DNA of 64,000 nucleotides from Azophilus sp965200465 (GTDB lineage: Bacteria > Pseudomonadota > Gammaproteobacteria > Pseudomonadales > Azotimanducaceae): NCBI GenBank assembly GCA_965200465.1, contig OZ241358.1, forward strand, positions 1,488,001-1,552,000, written 5' to 3'. Under the pieces are notes generated by a model that worked only from the letters and a program-made list of their open reading frames with translations, ran no database searches and was not told the DNA's origin. The position numbers were made by a program, and so were the translations under genes. Below, piece after piece: positions 33,702-42,005 of the stretch (positions within the stretch are counted from its first letter, which is position 1; each line of letters starts with the position of its first letter).

Positions 33702-34949
33702 TCACTCACCCGGCGGCCCCTTGAGGCCGTCGGCTCCCGCAGTTGAGCGTGCGGGCCACGCGGAAACCGACGTTGTTGTTCCGGTTGCCGGTGTTGTTCC
33801 TGTTGCGGTTCGCGGAGCGGAGGTTCCTGGGTTTGTTGTTCCAGGCGCCGCCGCGCAAAACGCGGTTGGGGGACGGACAGGCTCCCGCGCCGCCCGAAGG
33901 CGCACGGCGCGAAAGATGGATTGGCGCAAGCGCCAAGTGTTCGCGTGCTCGGCGTGGGCGACCCAGGAACGCACGCGCCGCAGAACCTCATCCCTGCCAA
34001 TGGTTCCGTGGCGGTAGCGGTCCTTCATGCCGCGCAGGCGGTTGCGGAAGCGCCGCACGTTGTCCTCCGGCAGCCGCCGCCAGCCGCCGGGCATCAGAAC
34101 GTAGCCCAGGAACGGCGCAGCTTCGGAGGTCGGCAGGATGGCGGTCTTGCGCGGATGCAGCCGCAGCCGCCGGCCTTCAAGGAAACGAACCAAGCGCCGC
34201 CGCCACTCCCGCAGTTGCTCCGGGCTGTCGTGGAACAGGGCGAAGTCGTCCACGTAGCGCAGGTAGCCCCTGGCCCGCAGCACCTCCTTGCAGAAGTGGT
34301 CCAGACCGTCCAGGTAAAGGTTGGCGAAGAACTGGCTGGTGAGGTTGCCGATGGGCAGCCCGCGCCGCCGCTCAAAGGGGGCGAACAGGTCGTCGCCCGG
34401 AAACGGCGAATGCACCGGCTCCTGCCGGTTGGAGCCGTCGATGATCCGGTCGGCCAGGGCGAGGGTGCGTTCGCAGGCGATGCGGCGGCGCAGGTCGGCC
34501 TTGAGGATCGCATGGTCAATGGCCGGGAAGTAGCGGTGGACGTCGCAGCGCAGAACGTGCTTGTGGCGGTCCCGGAACCACTCGTAGCGGGCGACGGCGC
34601 GGTGCGTCCCCTTGCCCACCCGGTTGGCGTAGCTGTCATGGATGAAGCCGCGCTCGAAGATGGGTTCGCAGACGGCGCAGAAGGCGTGGTGCACCACCCT
34701 GTCCCGGAACGGGGCGGCGGAGACGACGCGGTGCTTCGGGTCGAACACTTCGATCTTCTTGTAGCGGCCGGGGCGGTAGCGGCCGCTTTGCAGCTCCCAC
34801 TCCAAGCGCAGGACCTCCTTCTCCAAGTTGGCCAGAAAGGCCGCCGCGCCCGGCTTCGCCCGCTTGCCCTTGGCGGCGCACAGGGCCGCCGCGCACAGGG
34901 CGGGGAACGACGCGACGCCGTCAAACAGATTGCGGCGCCGTCTTGGCAC
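33702..34949 (-). CDS. DGR reverse transcriptase
   Basis: A 415-residue reverse transcriptase of the diversity-generating-retroelement type. The fingers/palm include KHRVVSAAPFRDRVVHHAF, CDVHRYFPAIDH (first catalytic Asp) and the catalytic YVDD at 232-235. The DGR signature IGxxxSQ is present as IGNLTSQ (200-206), where group II and retroviral enzymes have QGxxxSP. RT homology ends near residue 350 (TWRLRQSIFRAV); the frame then stays open through the template repeat, which encodes residues about 362-402 in another frame. GTG 34949 overlaps the avd stop by 29 bp. The enzyme should copy TR RNA with errors at adenines. Confidence 0.93.
   Translation of the reverse strand: MPRRRRNLFDGVASFPALCAAALCAAKGKRAKPGAAAFLANLEKEVLRLEWELQSGRYRPGRYKKIEVFDPKHRVVSAAPFRDRVVHHAFCAVCEPIFERGFIHDSYANRVGKGTHRAVARYEWFRDRHKHVLRCDVHRYFPAIDHAILKADLRRRIACERTLALADRIIDGSNRQEPVHSPFPGDDLFAPFERRRGLPIGNLTSQFFANLYLDGLDHFCKEVLRARGYLRYVDDFALFHDSPEQLREWRRRLVRFLEGRRLRLHPRKTAILPTSEAAPFLGYVLMPGGWRRLPEDNVRRFRNRLRGMKDRYRHGTIGRDEVLRRVRSWVAHAEHANTWRLRQSIFRAVRLRAAREPVRPPTAFCAAAPGTTNPGTSAPRTATGTTPATGTTTSVSAWPARSTAGADGLKGPPGE
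33744..33865 (-). repeat. DGR template repeat (TR)
   Basis: This segment aligns without gaps to the variable repeat at 35444-35565 (offset exactly 1700). Read on the minus strand in the target frame it gives GGAWNNKPRNLRSANRNRNN followed by TGNRNNNVGFRV, full of AAC codons, the design that lets adenine mutagenesis reach many residues without stop codons. In the 114-bp core (33752-33865), 15 positions differ and 14 are TR adenines. The repeat lies inside the 3' end of the RT frame. Confidence 0.95.
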
Positions 34950-35331
34950 GGTGCGTTTTCCTCCATGCGCCCACGCGGCGCCCGGTTTCGTTGAGGCTGC
35001 GGGCGGCGTGCTCGTAGCGGCGGTGATCCAGGCAGCGCAGATCCCGCGCCAAGCGGCACAGGAGGCGCAGCTTCTCCAAGCCCAGGTTGGCGCCCGCCAA
35101 CTGCCTTTCCCGCTGCTTGGTGTAGGTGGCTTCAATGAGGCGCTCCAAGACGTCCAGCGCCGCGGCTTGGATGCGATCCCCAAGCAGGAACTTCTGGCTG
35201 CGCGGGAAGCGCTCCACCGCCGGCACCAGCCACAGCACGAAGCGGTAGTGCGCCTCCAAGGCCGCCCCCGTGGTCCGAGCGCCGTCACGCTCGCCGCTGA
35301 ACCCTCGATCAGCTCCATCCTCTGCCGGCAA
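34921..35331 (-). CDS. avd: DGR accessory variability protein Avd
   Basis: A 136-residue, strongly basic helical protein of the Avd four-helix-bundle family, which pentamerises and binds DGR RNA and the RT. Family features are YRFVLWLVPAVERFPRSQKF, LLGDRIQAAALDVLERLIEA, LRLLCRLARDL and ETGRRVGAWRKTH. The frame starts with TTG at 35331, with no better codon before the conserved region. It lies between the variable repeat and the RT, overlapping the RT start by 29 bp, which is the common DGR layout. Confidence 0.9.
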   Translation of the reverse strand: MPAEDGADRGFSGERDGARTTGAALEAHYRFVLWLVPAVERFPRSQKFLLGDRIQAAALDVLERLIEATYTKQRERQLAGANLGLEKLRLLCRLARDLRCLDHRRYEHAARSLNETGRRVGAWRKTHRAKTAPQSV

Positions 35332-35354
35332 CGACCCGATTCCTTAAGCAGGCG

Positions 35355-35385
35355 AAAAAATGGACCAAGGGGCTTCGCCCCTTGG
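35355..35385 (-). terminator. Terminator-like hairpin after the variable repeat gene
   Basis: On the minus strand CCAAGGGGC-GAA-GCCCCTTGG is followed by TCCATTTTTT, a good intrinsic terminator 50 bp downstream of the kinase stop. It could cut transcription before avd-RT, and in DGRs a hairpin just past VR can also mark the retrohoming target. Confidence 0.6.
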
Positions 35386-35393
35386 AACCCCAA

Positions 35394-35409
35394 CGGGGGC
35401 AAGCCCCCG
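35394..35409 (-). other. Second hairpin downstream of VR
   Basis: CGGGGGC (35394-35400) and GCCCCCG (35403-35409) form a near-contiguous palindrome 27 bp after the kinase stop. Inverted repeats a few bases to tens of bases past VR promote retrohoming in the studied Bordetella phage DGR; the same role is possible here. Confidence 0.4.
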
Positions 35410-35435
35410 AACCCCAGAAGCAAGGAGGTGAGGAC

Positions 35436-38400
35436 TCATGGCGTGAGCGTCCGGGCCACGCGGAAACCGACATCGACGTTCCGGAAGCCGGAGCTGACCC
35501 TGCTGCGGTTCGCGGAGCGGAGGTTCCTGGGCTCGTTGACCCAGGCGCCGCCGCGCAAAACGCGGAGGGAGCAGTCCCCGCTCTCCCATGCGCTGCCGTC
35601 CGCCGGCGCTCCCGCATAGCTGCCGTTCCAGCAATCCCCCGTCCACTCCCACACGTTCCCCAACACATCATGCAAGCCCCATGCGTTCGCCCCGTAACTC
35701 CCCACCGGCGCCGTGCGCGAATGGCCGTCACTGCAAGCCACACCCCACGACAAGCCCGCACTCGCATCCGCTCCGTTCGCACGCGCACACTGGCCGGACT
35801 CGCCTTCGCCCCACCAACGCGCCGTCACCGTCCCCGCACGCGCCACGTACTCCCACTCCGACTCGCTCAGCAGCCGGTAGCGCTCACCCGTGCTCCGCGA
35901 CAGCCACTCCAAATAAGCCCTCGCATCATCCCAACTCACGCAAACCACCGGATGGCCGCCGCCCTGCCCAAAACCGGGATTGCGCCAGCCGAAGCCGTTC
36001 CTCAATTCCCACCGACCGCCCGTCGTCCACACATGGCAGGAACCCCCAGTCGAATGGCCCGTCACCTCCACAAACCGACCGAACTCCGCCACCGTCACCT
36101 CGTGAACGCCAACCGCAAAAAGCCTGCCAATCCTCACTTGATGAACAGGACCCTCGTCCTCAAAACGCCCTTGCTCATGGGAGGGCGAACCCATCATGAA
36201 GGCACCCGCAGGCACTACAACCAATTCCGGACAATCAGGGCAGTCCCGGAAACGCCTACCGACTTCAAGCAGTTTCTCCAACTCAACCCGATGCACCGTC
36301 GGCCCCGAAGAGGGGTGCCACACCGTCTCGGTTTTGGATTGATAGCCCGTTGCGCTCACCTCCACTCGATATTCGCCCCAAGGCAGCAATATTCCCACAC
36401 GGTAGTCCTCGGTGCTGCCCATCAAGCGCACTTGCGCCGTGGAAGGCGTCGCCTGCACCGTGAACGGCTGCCGAACCTTGGCAAGCTCGACCTCGTGCCG
36501 CGTTGGACTCAAGCCGTGCCGCACCAGTTCCTCTTTCGCCTCATAGCGCTGCGCACTCACCCGCACCCGATAGTCCCCCGGCGTCAGCGGCATTCCAGCC
36601 CGATAAGCCTCCGCAACGCCCAAAATCTCCACGCTCGCGTTCTCCGGCGTCGCCGCCACCGTGAACGGCTGCGGGAGCGGCACCAATTCGATCCGCTCCC
36701 GCGCCTCTCCATTGGCCGGAACCGCCACTTCCCGCATCAAGTCCGCGTAGGCCTCCCGCCTTGCGACCACCCGGTAGCGGCCCTCCGGCAGCCTCATGCC
36801 GGGACTGTACGGCGGCCCAATGTCCGGCAACGTCACCGCGGCGTCCTCCGGAACCAACTCCAGCGTCAGTGTGCCGTAGGCAATTCGCTCCAAGGTACGC
36901 TCCAGCCGGCCGAGGCCGTCCTTGGGCACCTCCGCCCGCACCCGCGCCGTTCGATGCCCTTCCGCTCCCAAGGTCAGTTCCAACGGTCCCGCCGGCAACC
37001 CCTCCAGCGTCACCGGCGTGCGCGACGCCAGCCGCTCCCCATCCTGCTCCACCCAGGCGTTGCGGGGAGTGGTCAGCACCGTGAGCTTGCCGACGCCCCG
37101 CGTCAGCGTCCGCTCCACCCGCAGCACCTCGCCGCCCCTGAACCTTTGGCCTTCAAGGTGAATCGTCTCGTAGTGGGGGTGGCGCAGCGTTAGATCGTGG
37201 GCACCCGCCCGCAGATTAGCCAACTCCAACGGCGTCTCGCCAACTGGCTTGCCTCCAAGCAGCACTTCAACACCGGCCGGCCGCGTTTCCACCACCAGCA
37301 GCGCCGAACCGCCGCCCACCGGGCTTCCATCCAAGCCGCTTAGCGCGAACTCGGCTCCCCTTCCGCCTGCTTCGCCAACGCCGCTCGCTTGGGCTGCGGG
37401 GGAATCGGACGCCGGAGGCGGCGCTTGGCCTTCGTCCGGGCTTTGCGGCCAATAAGCCAAGGCGAAGTAAAGCCCAACCCCAACCGCCGCCACTGCCGTG
37501 CCGGCCAGCCATGCCGCTTTGACGCCGGACCATCCGGCTTTGTCCGCACCGGGTCGGCTAGGCGCTTTTCTCCCCTCGGAGCGCATGCTGGCCTTGGGAG
37601 GCTTGGCGTCGCCATCCTCCCCTCGTTTGGATGGGGCGCGGCGCTTGGAGGCCATCGGCGGGTCGGCCGCTGCGGCGTCCTCCCATTGCGCCAGCCATTC
37701 ATCCAGGCTTTGCGGGCGCTCCGTCTCAATCACCCGCAAGCCCCAGTCCACCGCCTTGAGGAACGCCGGCGAATAGTTGGAAACCCCCGCCTCCGCCAGT
37801 TTCGGCAGCGGATCCGCCTGCGAGCGCAACAACTGGCTTTGCCGCCGGGGCGCCTCCATCGGCGTTTTGCCGGTGATGGCCCGGTGGCACAGCGCCGACA
37901 AGGCGTAGATGTCAGTCCAAGGCCCCTGCGACCCTTGGCTCTCGTACTGCTCCGGGGGCGAATAGCCGGCCGAGGCGATGGCCGTCATGCTCTTGGACTT
38001 GCGCCCCAACGCCTGCCGCGCCGCCCCGAAGTCCAGCAGCACCGGCGTCTCGTCCGAACGGCGCACGAAAATGTTGGAGGGCTTAATGTCCCGGTGCAGG
38101 AAGCCAGCTGCATGAACTTGGCGCAGCCCGTCCGCCACCGGCAGCAGCACCCGCCTTAACTGCGCTTCCGTCAGGGTGCCGTGGCGCTGCAGAAGCGCGT
38201 CCAGCGGCTCGCCGTCCTCATAGTCCATCACGATATAGGCGGTGTTGTTGGCCTCAAAGTAGTCCGACACCCGCACTAGGTTCGGATGGCGAAAGCGGGT
38301 GAGCGTGCGCGCCTCGTCAACGAAGCGGGACAGCCCCCACTCGAAGTCCTCCCGGTCCGCGGGCGACTTCGGATGCACCGTGGTCCCGTCGCGCACGGCG

Positions 38401-38564
38401 AACTCGTTGGGCAGGTACTCCTTCACCGCCACCCGGTGGCCGAGGCTGACATGCTCACCCAGATAGGTGACGCCGAAACCACCGACGCCGAGCACTTCCA
38501 GCAGGCGGTAGTGGCCCAGTTGATGGCCGGAAGGCAGGGCTTGCTTGTGGTCTGCGTCTGACAT
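35436..38564 (-). CDS. Transmembrane Ser/Thr kinase with PEGA repeats and DGR-variable FGE domain
   Basis: A 1042-residue receptor-like kinase. The cytoplasmic kinase (residues 20-290) has the glycine loop GVGGFG, K48, HRD 157-159 and DFG 178-180, so it should be active. A basic linker precedes one membrane helix (350-371). Outside come five PEGA-like beta repeats (about 422-470, 493-540, 564-610, 633-680 and 700-748), then an FGE-sulfatase/C-type-lectin-fold domain (772-1042) with GAFMMGSPS, ESEWEYVARAG and LGNVWEWTGD. The last 40 residues are the variable repeat. Expected role: a diversified envelope sensor that signals by phosphorylation. ATG 38564 is 5 nt after the upstream stop. The ligand is unknown. 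Confidence 0.93.
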   Translation of the reverse strand: MSDADHKQALPSGHQLGHYRLLEVLGVGGFGVTYLGEHVSLGHRVAVKEYLPNEFAVRDGTTVHPKSPADREDFEWGLSRFVDEARTLTRFRHPNLVRVSDYFEANNTAYIVMDYEDGEPLDALLQRHGTLTEAQLRRVLLPVADGLRQVHAAGFLHRDIKPSNIFVRRSDETPVLLDFGAARQALGRKSKSMTAIASAGYSPPEQYESQGSQGPWTDIYALSALCHRAITGKTPMEAPRRQSQLLRSQADPLPKLAEAGVSNYSPAFLKAVDWGLRVIETERPQSLDEWLAQWEDAAAADPPMASKRRAPSKRGEDGDAKPPKASMRSEGRKAPSRPGADKAGWSGVKAAWLAGTAVAAVGVGLYFALAYWPQSPDEGQAPPPASDSPAAQASGVGEAGGRGAEFALSGLDGSPVGGGSALLVVETRPAGVEVLLGGKPVGETPLELANLRAGAHDLTLRHPHYETIHLEGQRFRGGEVLRVERTLTRGVGKLTVLTTPRNAWVEQDGERLASRTPVTLEGLPAGPLELTLGAEGHRTARVRAEVPKDGLGRLERTLERIAYGTLTLELVPEDAAVTLPDIGPPYSPGMRLPEGRYRVVARREAYADLMREVAVPANGEARERIELVPLPQPFTVAATPENASVEILGVAEAYRAGMPLTPGDYRVRVSAQRYEAKEELVRHGLSPTRHEVELAKVRQPFTVQATPSTAQVRLMGSTEDYRVGILLPWGEYRVEVSATGYQSKTETVWHPSSGPTVHRVELEKLLEVGRRFRDCPDCPELVVVPAGAFMMGSPSHEQGRFEDEGPVHQVRIGRLFAVGVHEVTVAEFGRFVEVTGHSTGGSCHVWTTGGRWELRNGFGWRNPGFGQGGGHPVVCVSWDDARAYLEWLSRSTGERYRLLSESEWEYVARAGTVTARWWGEGESGQCARANGADASAGLSWGVACSDGHSRTAPVGSYGANAWGLHDVLGNVWEWTGDCWNGSYAGAPADGSAWESGDCSLRVLRGGAWVNEPRNLRSANRSRVSSGFRNVDVGFRVARTLTP
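35444..35565 (-). repeat. DGR variable repeat (VR)
   Basis: The VR forms the last ~40 codons of the kinase/FGE gene (residues 1001-1040). Relative to the TR-encoded sequence, residues V1009, E1011, S1021, V1023, S1024, S1025, F1027, V1030 and D1031 are changed. Changes on the coding strand are eight A to G, six A to T and one C to T. Flanking segments are identical, with the first 3' mismatch at 35451. Confidence 0.95.
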
Positions 38565-38569
38565 GGTCG

Positions 38570-39442
38570 TTAACGACACATGTCGTAGCCAAGCACTTGG
38601 CCCGAGCGTGACTGATTAACCGAAATGTCCCCTTCCTCGTCCACTAGGACTTCCGCCGCCAGTCTGACCTGATCATCCTGAGTCAGCGCCAAGTTGGGAA
38701 GCTCCACTTTGCCCTCCTGCCACAGCACGGTCCCCCGCACGGAGGGCGATTGCGAACTTCTATTGCTGAAGAGCTTGTAGCAGACCCGGTAACGCCCAGC
38801 CTCGGCGGAGGGATGCAGCCAGATCTCATTGCCCGGCCCTCGGGTGTTGTCCTCCTCCAGGGCAGCTTGGGAGCCGCGCACCCGACTGTTGGCGTAGTAA
38901 AACTCACGCCCCTCCGGATCGACGACATGCAGGTCCATGTCATCGCTCGTGGACCAGCTCATGATCACCAGTACAAATGTTCTCTTGAGCGCATTCAAGC
39001 AGGCGTCCAATTCTTCATTGGCGCGGTCCAGCCGATCGGTGACGCCGCCGACAGCGTTCAACTGCGCCTCCAAGTCCGCATTGCGGGCCTGCGCGGCTGC
39101 AAGGTCGGCCTGACATTGGGACAACTCCGAAGCGTCCACCGCGCCGCTTAGTTGCGCCTCGCACGCAGCCAAGTCGGACTCGCACTGCGCAAGCGCCGAG
39201 GCGTCCACGGATTGACCCAAACGCGCCTCGCATTGGGCCAAGGACGCCTGCGCTTGGGCGCGCTCCGTTCCGCACTGCTCCAAGGCCGCCTGCAACTCCT
39301 CCAGTTGCCCAACATCCTGGGAGGTCATGGTGAAGAAAACCATGAAGATCAGGGACATCAGAATGAAGGCACCGAGAGCGGACGCAAACAGATCCAGCGC
39401 CGAAACGCTGAAGACGTTGACTTCGCGGTTGCGCTGCTTCAA
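38570..39442 (-). CDS. ExbD/MotB-like protein with coiled coil and DUF2135-like domain
   Basis: A 290-residue protein with a short basic N-terminus, one membrane helix (about 15-42) that starts with Asp in SALDLFASALGAF, as in the proton-binding helix of ExbD/TolR/MotB, then an Ala/Gln-rich coiled coil (about 45-150) with a repeated QCE/QCQxDLA pattern, and a C-terminal beta domain with DDMDLHVVDPEGREFYYAN that resembles DUF2135/YfaP-type domains. It follows the ExbB-like gene directly and starts with TTG 39442 (a GTG three codons earlier is possible). It probably forms a proton-driven pair with that subunit. Confidence 0.7.
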   Translation of the reverse strand: MKQRNREVNVFSVSALDLFASALGAFILMSLIFMVFFTMTSQDVGQLEELQAALEQCGTERAQAQASLAQCEARLGQSVDASALAQCESDLAACEAQLSGAVDASELSQCQADLAAAQARNADLEAQLNAVGGVTDRLDRANEELDACLNALKRTFVLVIMSWSTSDDMDLHVVDPEGREFYYANSRVRGSQAALEEDNTRGPGNEIWLHPSAEAGRYRVCYKLFSNRSSQSPSVRGTVLWQEGKVELPNLALTQDDQVRLAAEVLVDEEGDISVNQSRSGQVLGYDMCR

Positions 39443-39451
39443 AACGGCACC

Positions 39452-40276
39452 TTATTTTTCATACAGACGGTTGATAAGGTTATCCAGGCAATACTGCCCC
39501 GCTCGGTTGAGGGCCGTTTCCTCCCGCCCTTGGGCGATGTGCATCAGGAAAACCAGCACGGCGGACAGCAGCAGCGCCACCAAGGTGGTGTTGAATGCCA
39601 AGGCCAAGCTGCCGGTTAGCGATTTCATCCAAGCGCCAAGCGCGTCGGACTCTTCCATATTCGGCATGTTGCCGGCCTCGCCAAGAGCCAAGGCAATGCC
39701 AATGACGGTGCCGATGAAGCCCAGGGTGGGTATCAACCAAACCATGTAGCGCAGCATGTTGTACTTCAGGTCGATCTCGTGCTGGAAGAGATCCAAGCTG
39801 GAGTTGAGCAAGGCGTTGGCTTGGTCCACGGAGCGGCTGCTTTGGAACTGCAGCACGATGCGGGCGATCAGGCGCTGCAGGAACCCCGTTTCGGCAAACG
39901 GGGACGGGCGGATGCGTGCGTAAATGTCGCCTAGATCCTTGGCCCGCAGCATGGTCTCCTCGTCCTCCGGTAACAGTTCGAAGCCCATTTGCCTCAACTC
40001 CCGGCCGCCACGCAGGAAACGTACCAACACATCGGCCATGCCAACGAAAAACAGCAGCCACATCAGGTTTTGGATGGTGAACGGATAAATCCCACTGCTG
40101 CGGTCAAGCAGAATGCCGCTGGCGCTGAGTTCGTTGGGAGGAGCCGACAAAGCAAAGCTCATCACAGCAATGAACAGGATGCCGAAAAGGAGGCCCCCGC
40201 CGGCGGCGGCCATTCTCAGGGTTGTTTCATCCAATTGTTGTCTCCCTGTCGCTGTGGGCTTGGCGGGCGGATTCAC
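39452..40276 (-). CDS. MotA/TolQ/ExbB-type proton channel protein
   Basis: A 274-residue inner-membrane protein with helices near residues 26-48, 65-88, 180-205 and 220-248, and the MotA/TolQ/ExbB core in the last pair (WLIPTLGFIGTVIGIALALG, then LALAFNTTLVALLLSAVLVF). Such proteins form pentameric channels that turn proton flow into rotation or force through an ExbD/MotB partner, here the next gene. GTG 40276 overlaps the stop of the upstream protease gene (GTGA), showing translational coupling. A GRN-like or OmpA-like partner domain is not fused. Confidence 0.85.
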   Translation of the reverse strand: MNPPAKPTATGRQQLDETTLRMAAAGGGLLFGILFIAVMSFALSAPPNELSASGILLDRSSGIYPFTIQNLMWLLFFVGMADVLVRFLRGGRELRQMGFELLPEDEETMLRAKDLGDIYARIRPSPFAETGFLQRLIARIVLQFQSSRSVDQANALLNSSLDLFQHEIDLKYNMLRYMVWLIPTLGFIGTVIGIALALGEAGNMPNMEESDALGAWMKSLTGSLALAFNTTLVALLLSAVLVFLMHIAQGREETALNRAGQYCLDNLINRLYEK

Positions 40277-41970
40277 TCGCCCACTATTTCACCAGTGCCG
40301 GCCTCGCGCCGCACCGGCCCTCTGGGCCGATCATCCGCATGGCCTGCACTTCGCCGCCCGCCTGACTGAACGGCAACCATTGCCGGTGGGGCCATCCGAT
40401 GCAGATTCGCCGGCGTGGTTTCGTAGTCCCCCAAGCGCAGTCGTTCGTCCGGCGCCACAAAGCCTGAACGAATGCTTCGCCAACGACCTTCCCTGAACAC
40501 ATGGGTGCCGTTGGTGCTGCCGCAATCCATTAAGCGGTATTGCTGGGAGAGACTCTTGCCGGCGCCGTGCGAACCTGCGACCTCCAATTCCGCATGCAGC
40601 CTGGAAACCTTGGTGGAGTTGAGCCTCACATCCATGTCCTGACCTCTGCCGATGCGCAGGCGGCAGGACCGATCTTCAGCCAAGGCTGGTTTAGGGGTTG
40701 GCGGCACCTGTGCGGGATCACCGGCCTTGCGGCGGGACCGGCGGGATGGTGCCATCCGGGAGATGCTTTCCCGAGTGCGGGCAACCGCCTGCAGCAGGCT
40801 GTTCCTGAACAATGCGAAGGAAAAGAACGCGGCCAGAGTGAGAACGAGGATGCCGCCAAAGGCGATCAACAAAGTGGCCGACCAACGGCTGGCGAACTCT
40901 TCCCGAAGATCGGCTAGATCGGTCTCAGCTTGTGCTTGCTGGGCGGCTTGTGCCCCCTCAAGCTGACGACGCATGGCTTCCAACGCGGCTTGTTGCGCCT
41001 CGGCGTCCTGCCCAGCGCCCTCGGCCAAACTGCGCTCCAAGCCCTCGATTTGGCGCTGCAAAGCCTCCGTTCGGGCGGCCTGAGCCTCTTCAAGCTGGCG
41101 GCGCATGGCCTCCAGTTCCTCTTGCCGCGCCTCCGGGTTTTCCGCCATGCCGGCAGCTAGACCACGCTCTAAGTCCTCGATCTGCCGCTGCAGGTCCTCC
41201 ACTTGCTCCGACGAGGCGCCGCCGGCGGACGCCGTCGCGAAACAGGAGTCGCCCACCGACTCGAAGGGTACCGACAGGGAACCCAATTCACGCGCCAATT
41301 CGCCGATGAAGGAGGCCCATAGGATGCCGGTGGGCGCATTGATTGACGGGCCGCCGGGCGTTTGGGAGACGGTGACGCTGGGGCCGGCGGTGTTGACGCC
41401 GATGACGCGCCCGCAAGCGTCGAACAACGGCCCGCCACTGTTGCCAGGGTTGATGTCCGCGCTGTGTTGGACGATGCGGAGTTCGCGGCGGCCATTCCAT
41501 GTTCCCGAAAAGATTCGAGCCACATTGCCTTTGTTGTAGCTGGGAATGGCGGTGTCCGAGGTGGCAATGGTTTCGGCGGCACCGGGAAAGCCAACGGCAA
41601 CCGCATTCAGCGGTGGGGCGGGCGGCGACGTTGCGAAGACGACGGTGGCCAAACCGGGCAGGCTGGGTTGGCGAATGCGGAGCACCGCCAAATCGAATTC
41701 GGCCGAAGACCAAACCAAGTCGGCCGGCGCGTGCCGGGTGCCCTGCTTCACGGCAAATTGGCCGCCGCCCTCCACAACATGATGGTTGGTTGCCACATCG
41801 CCCCGGGAATTCAACACGAAGCCGCTGCCGGACCCCGTTTCGGTGAGCACCTTCACAACCGCGGAATTCACCTTGCTGTGCAGGTCGCTGTCGCTGAGTG
41901 CCGTGGCGGCTTGGATGCACTGGGAAAGGCAAACCAAAACGCAAAATAGCGCAAGGAAGCCGGCCTTCAT
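40273..41970 (-). CDS. Trypsin-like protease with coiled coil, TM helix and cytoplasmic FHA
   Basis: A 565-residue protein: signal peptide (1-22), periplasmic trypsin-like domain with complete triad (H64, D93, S178 in PGNSGGPLF), a coiled coil containing two similar repeats (LQRQIEDLERGLAAG and LQRQIEGLERSLAEG), a membrane helix near residue 390, and a C-terminal FHA domain (CRLRIGRGQDMDVRL, SRLHAELEV, GSTNGTHVF). FHA binds phosphothreonine, so cytoplasmic phosphorylation could control a periplasmic protease. It is close kin to 23602-24648, which has lost the FHA. ATG 41970 follows GGGGAG. Confidence 0.88.
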   Translation of the reverse strand: MKAGFLALFCVLVCLSQCIQAATALSDSDLHSKVNSAVVKVLTETGSGSGFVLNSRGDVATNHHVVEGGGQFAVKQGTRHAPADLVWSSAEFDLAVLRIRQPSLPGLATVVFATSPPAPPLNAVAVGFPGAAETIATSDTAIPSYNKGNVARIFSGTWNGRRELRIVQHSADINPGNSGGPLFDACGRVIGVNTAGPSVTVSQTPGGPSINAPTGILWASFIGELARELGSLSVPFESVGDSCFATASAGGASSEQVEDLQRQIEDLERGLAAGMAENPEARQEELEAMRRQLEEAQAARTEALQRQIEGLERSLAEGAGQDAEAQQAALEAMRRQLEGAQAAQQAQAETDLADLREEFASRWSATLLIAFGGILVLTLAAFFSFALFRNSLLQAVARTRESISRMAPSRRSRRKAGDPAQVPPTPKPALAEDRSCRLRIGRGQDMDVRLNSTKVSRLHAELEVAGSHGAGKSLSQQYRLMDCGSTNGTHVFREGRWRSIRSGFVAPDERLRLGDYETTPANLHRMAPPAMVAVQSGGRRSAGHADDRPRGPVRREAGTGEIVGE

Positions 41971-42005
41971 GCTTGCTCCCCTACCCCTGCCGCGTTTGCA
42001 GCTCC

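Noticed and set aside
38570..40276. Calling the ExbB/ExbD-like pair a Zorya system
   Set aside because: No ZorC, ZorD or ZorE-like gene is present, and the ExbD-like protein lacks an OmpA-like domain; only the motor principle is shared.
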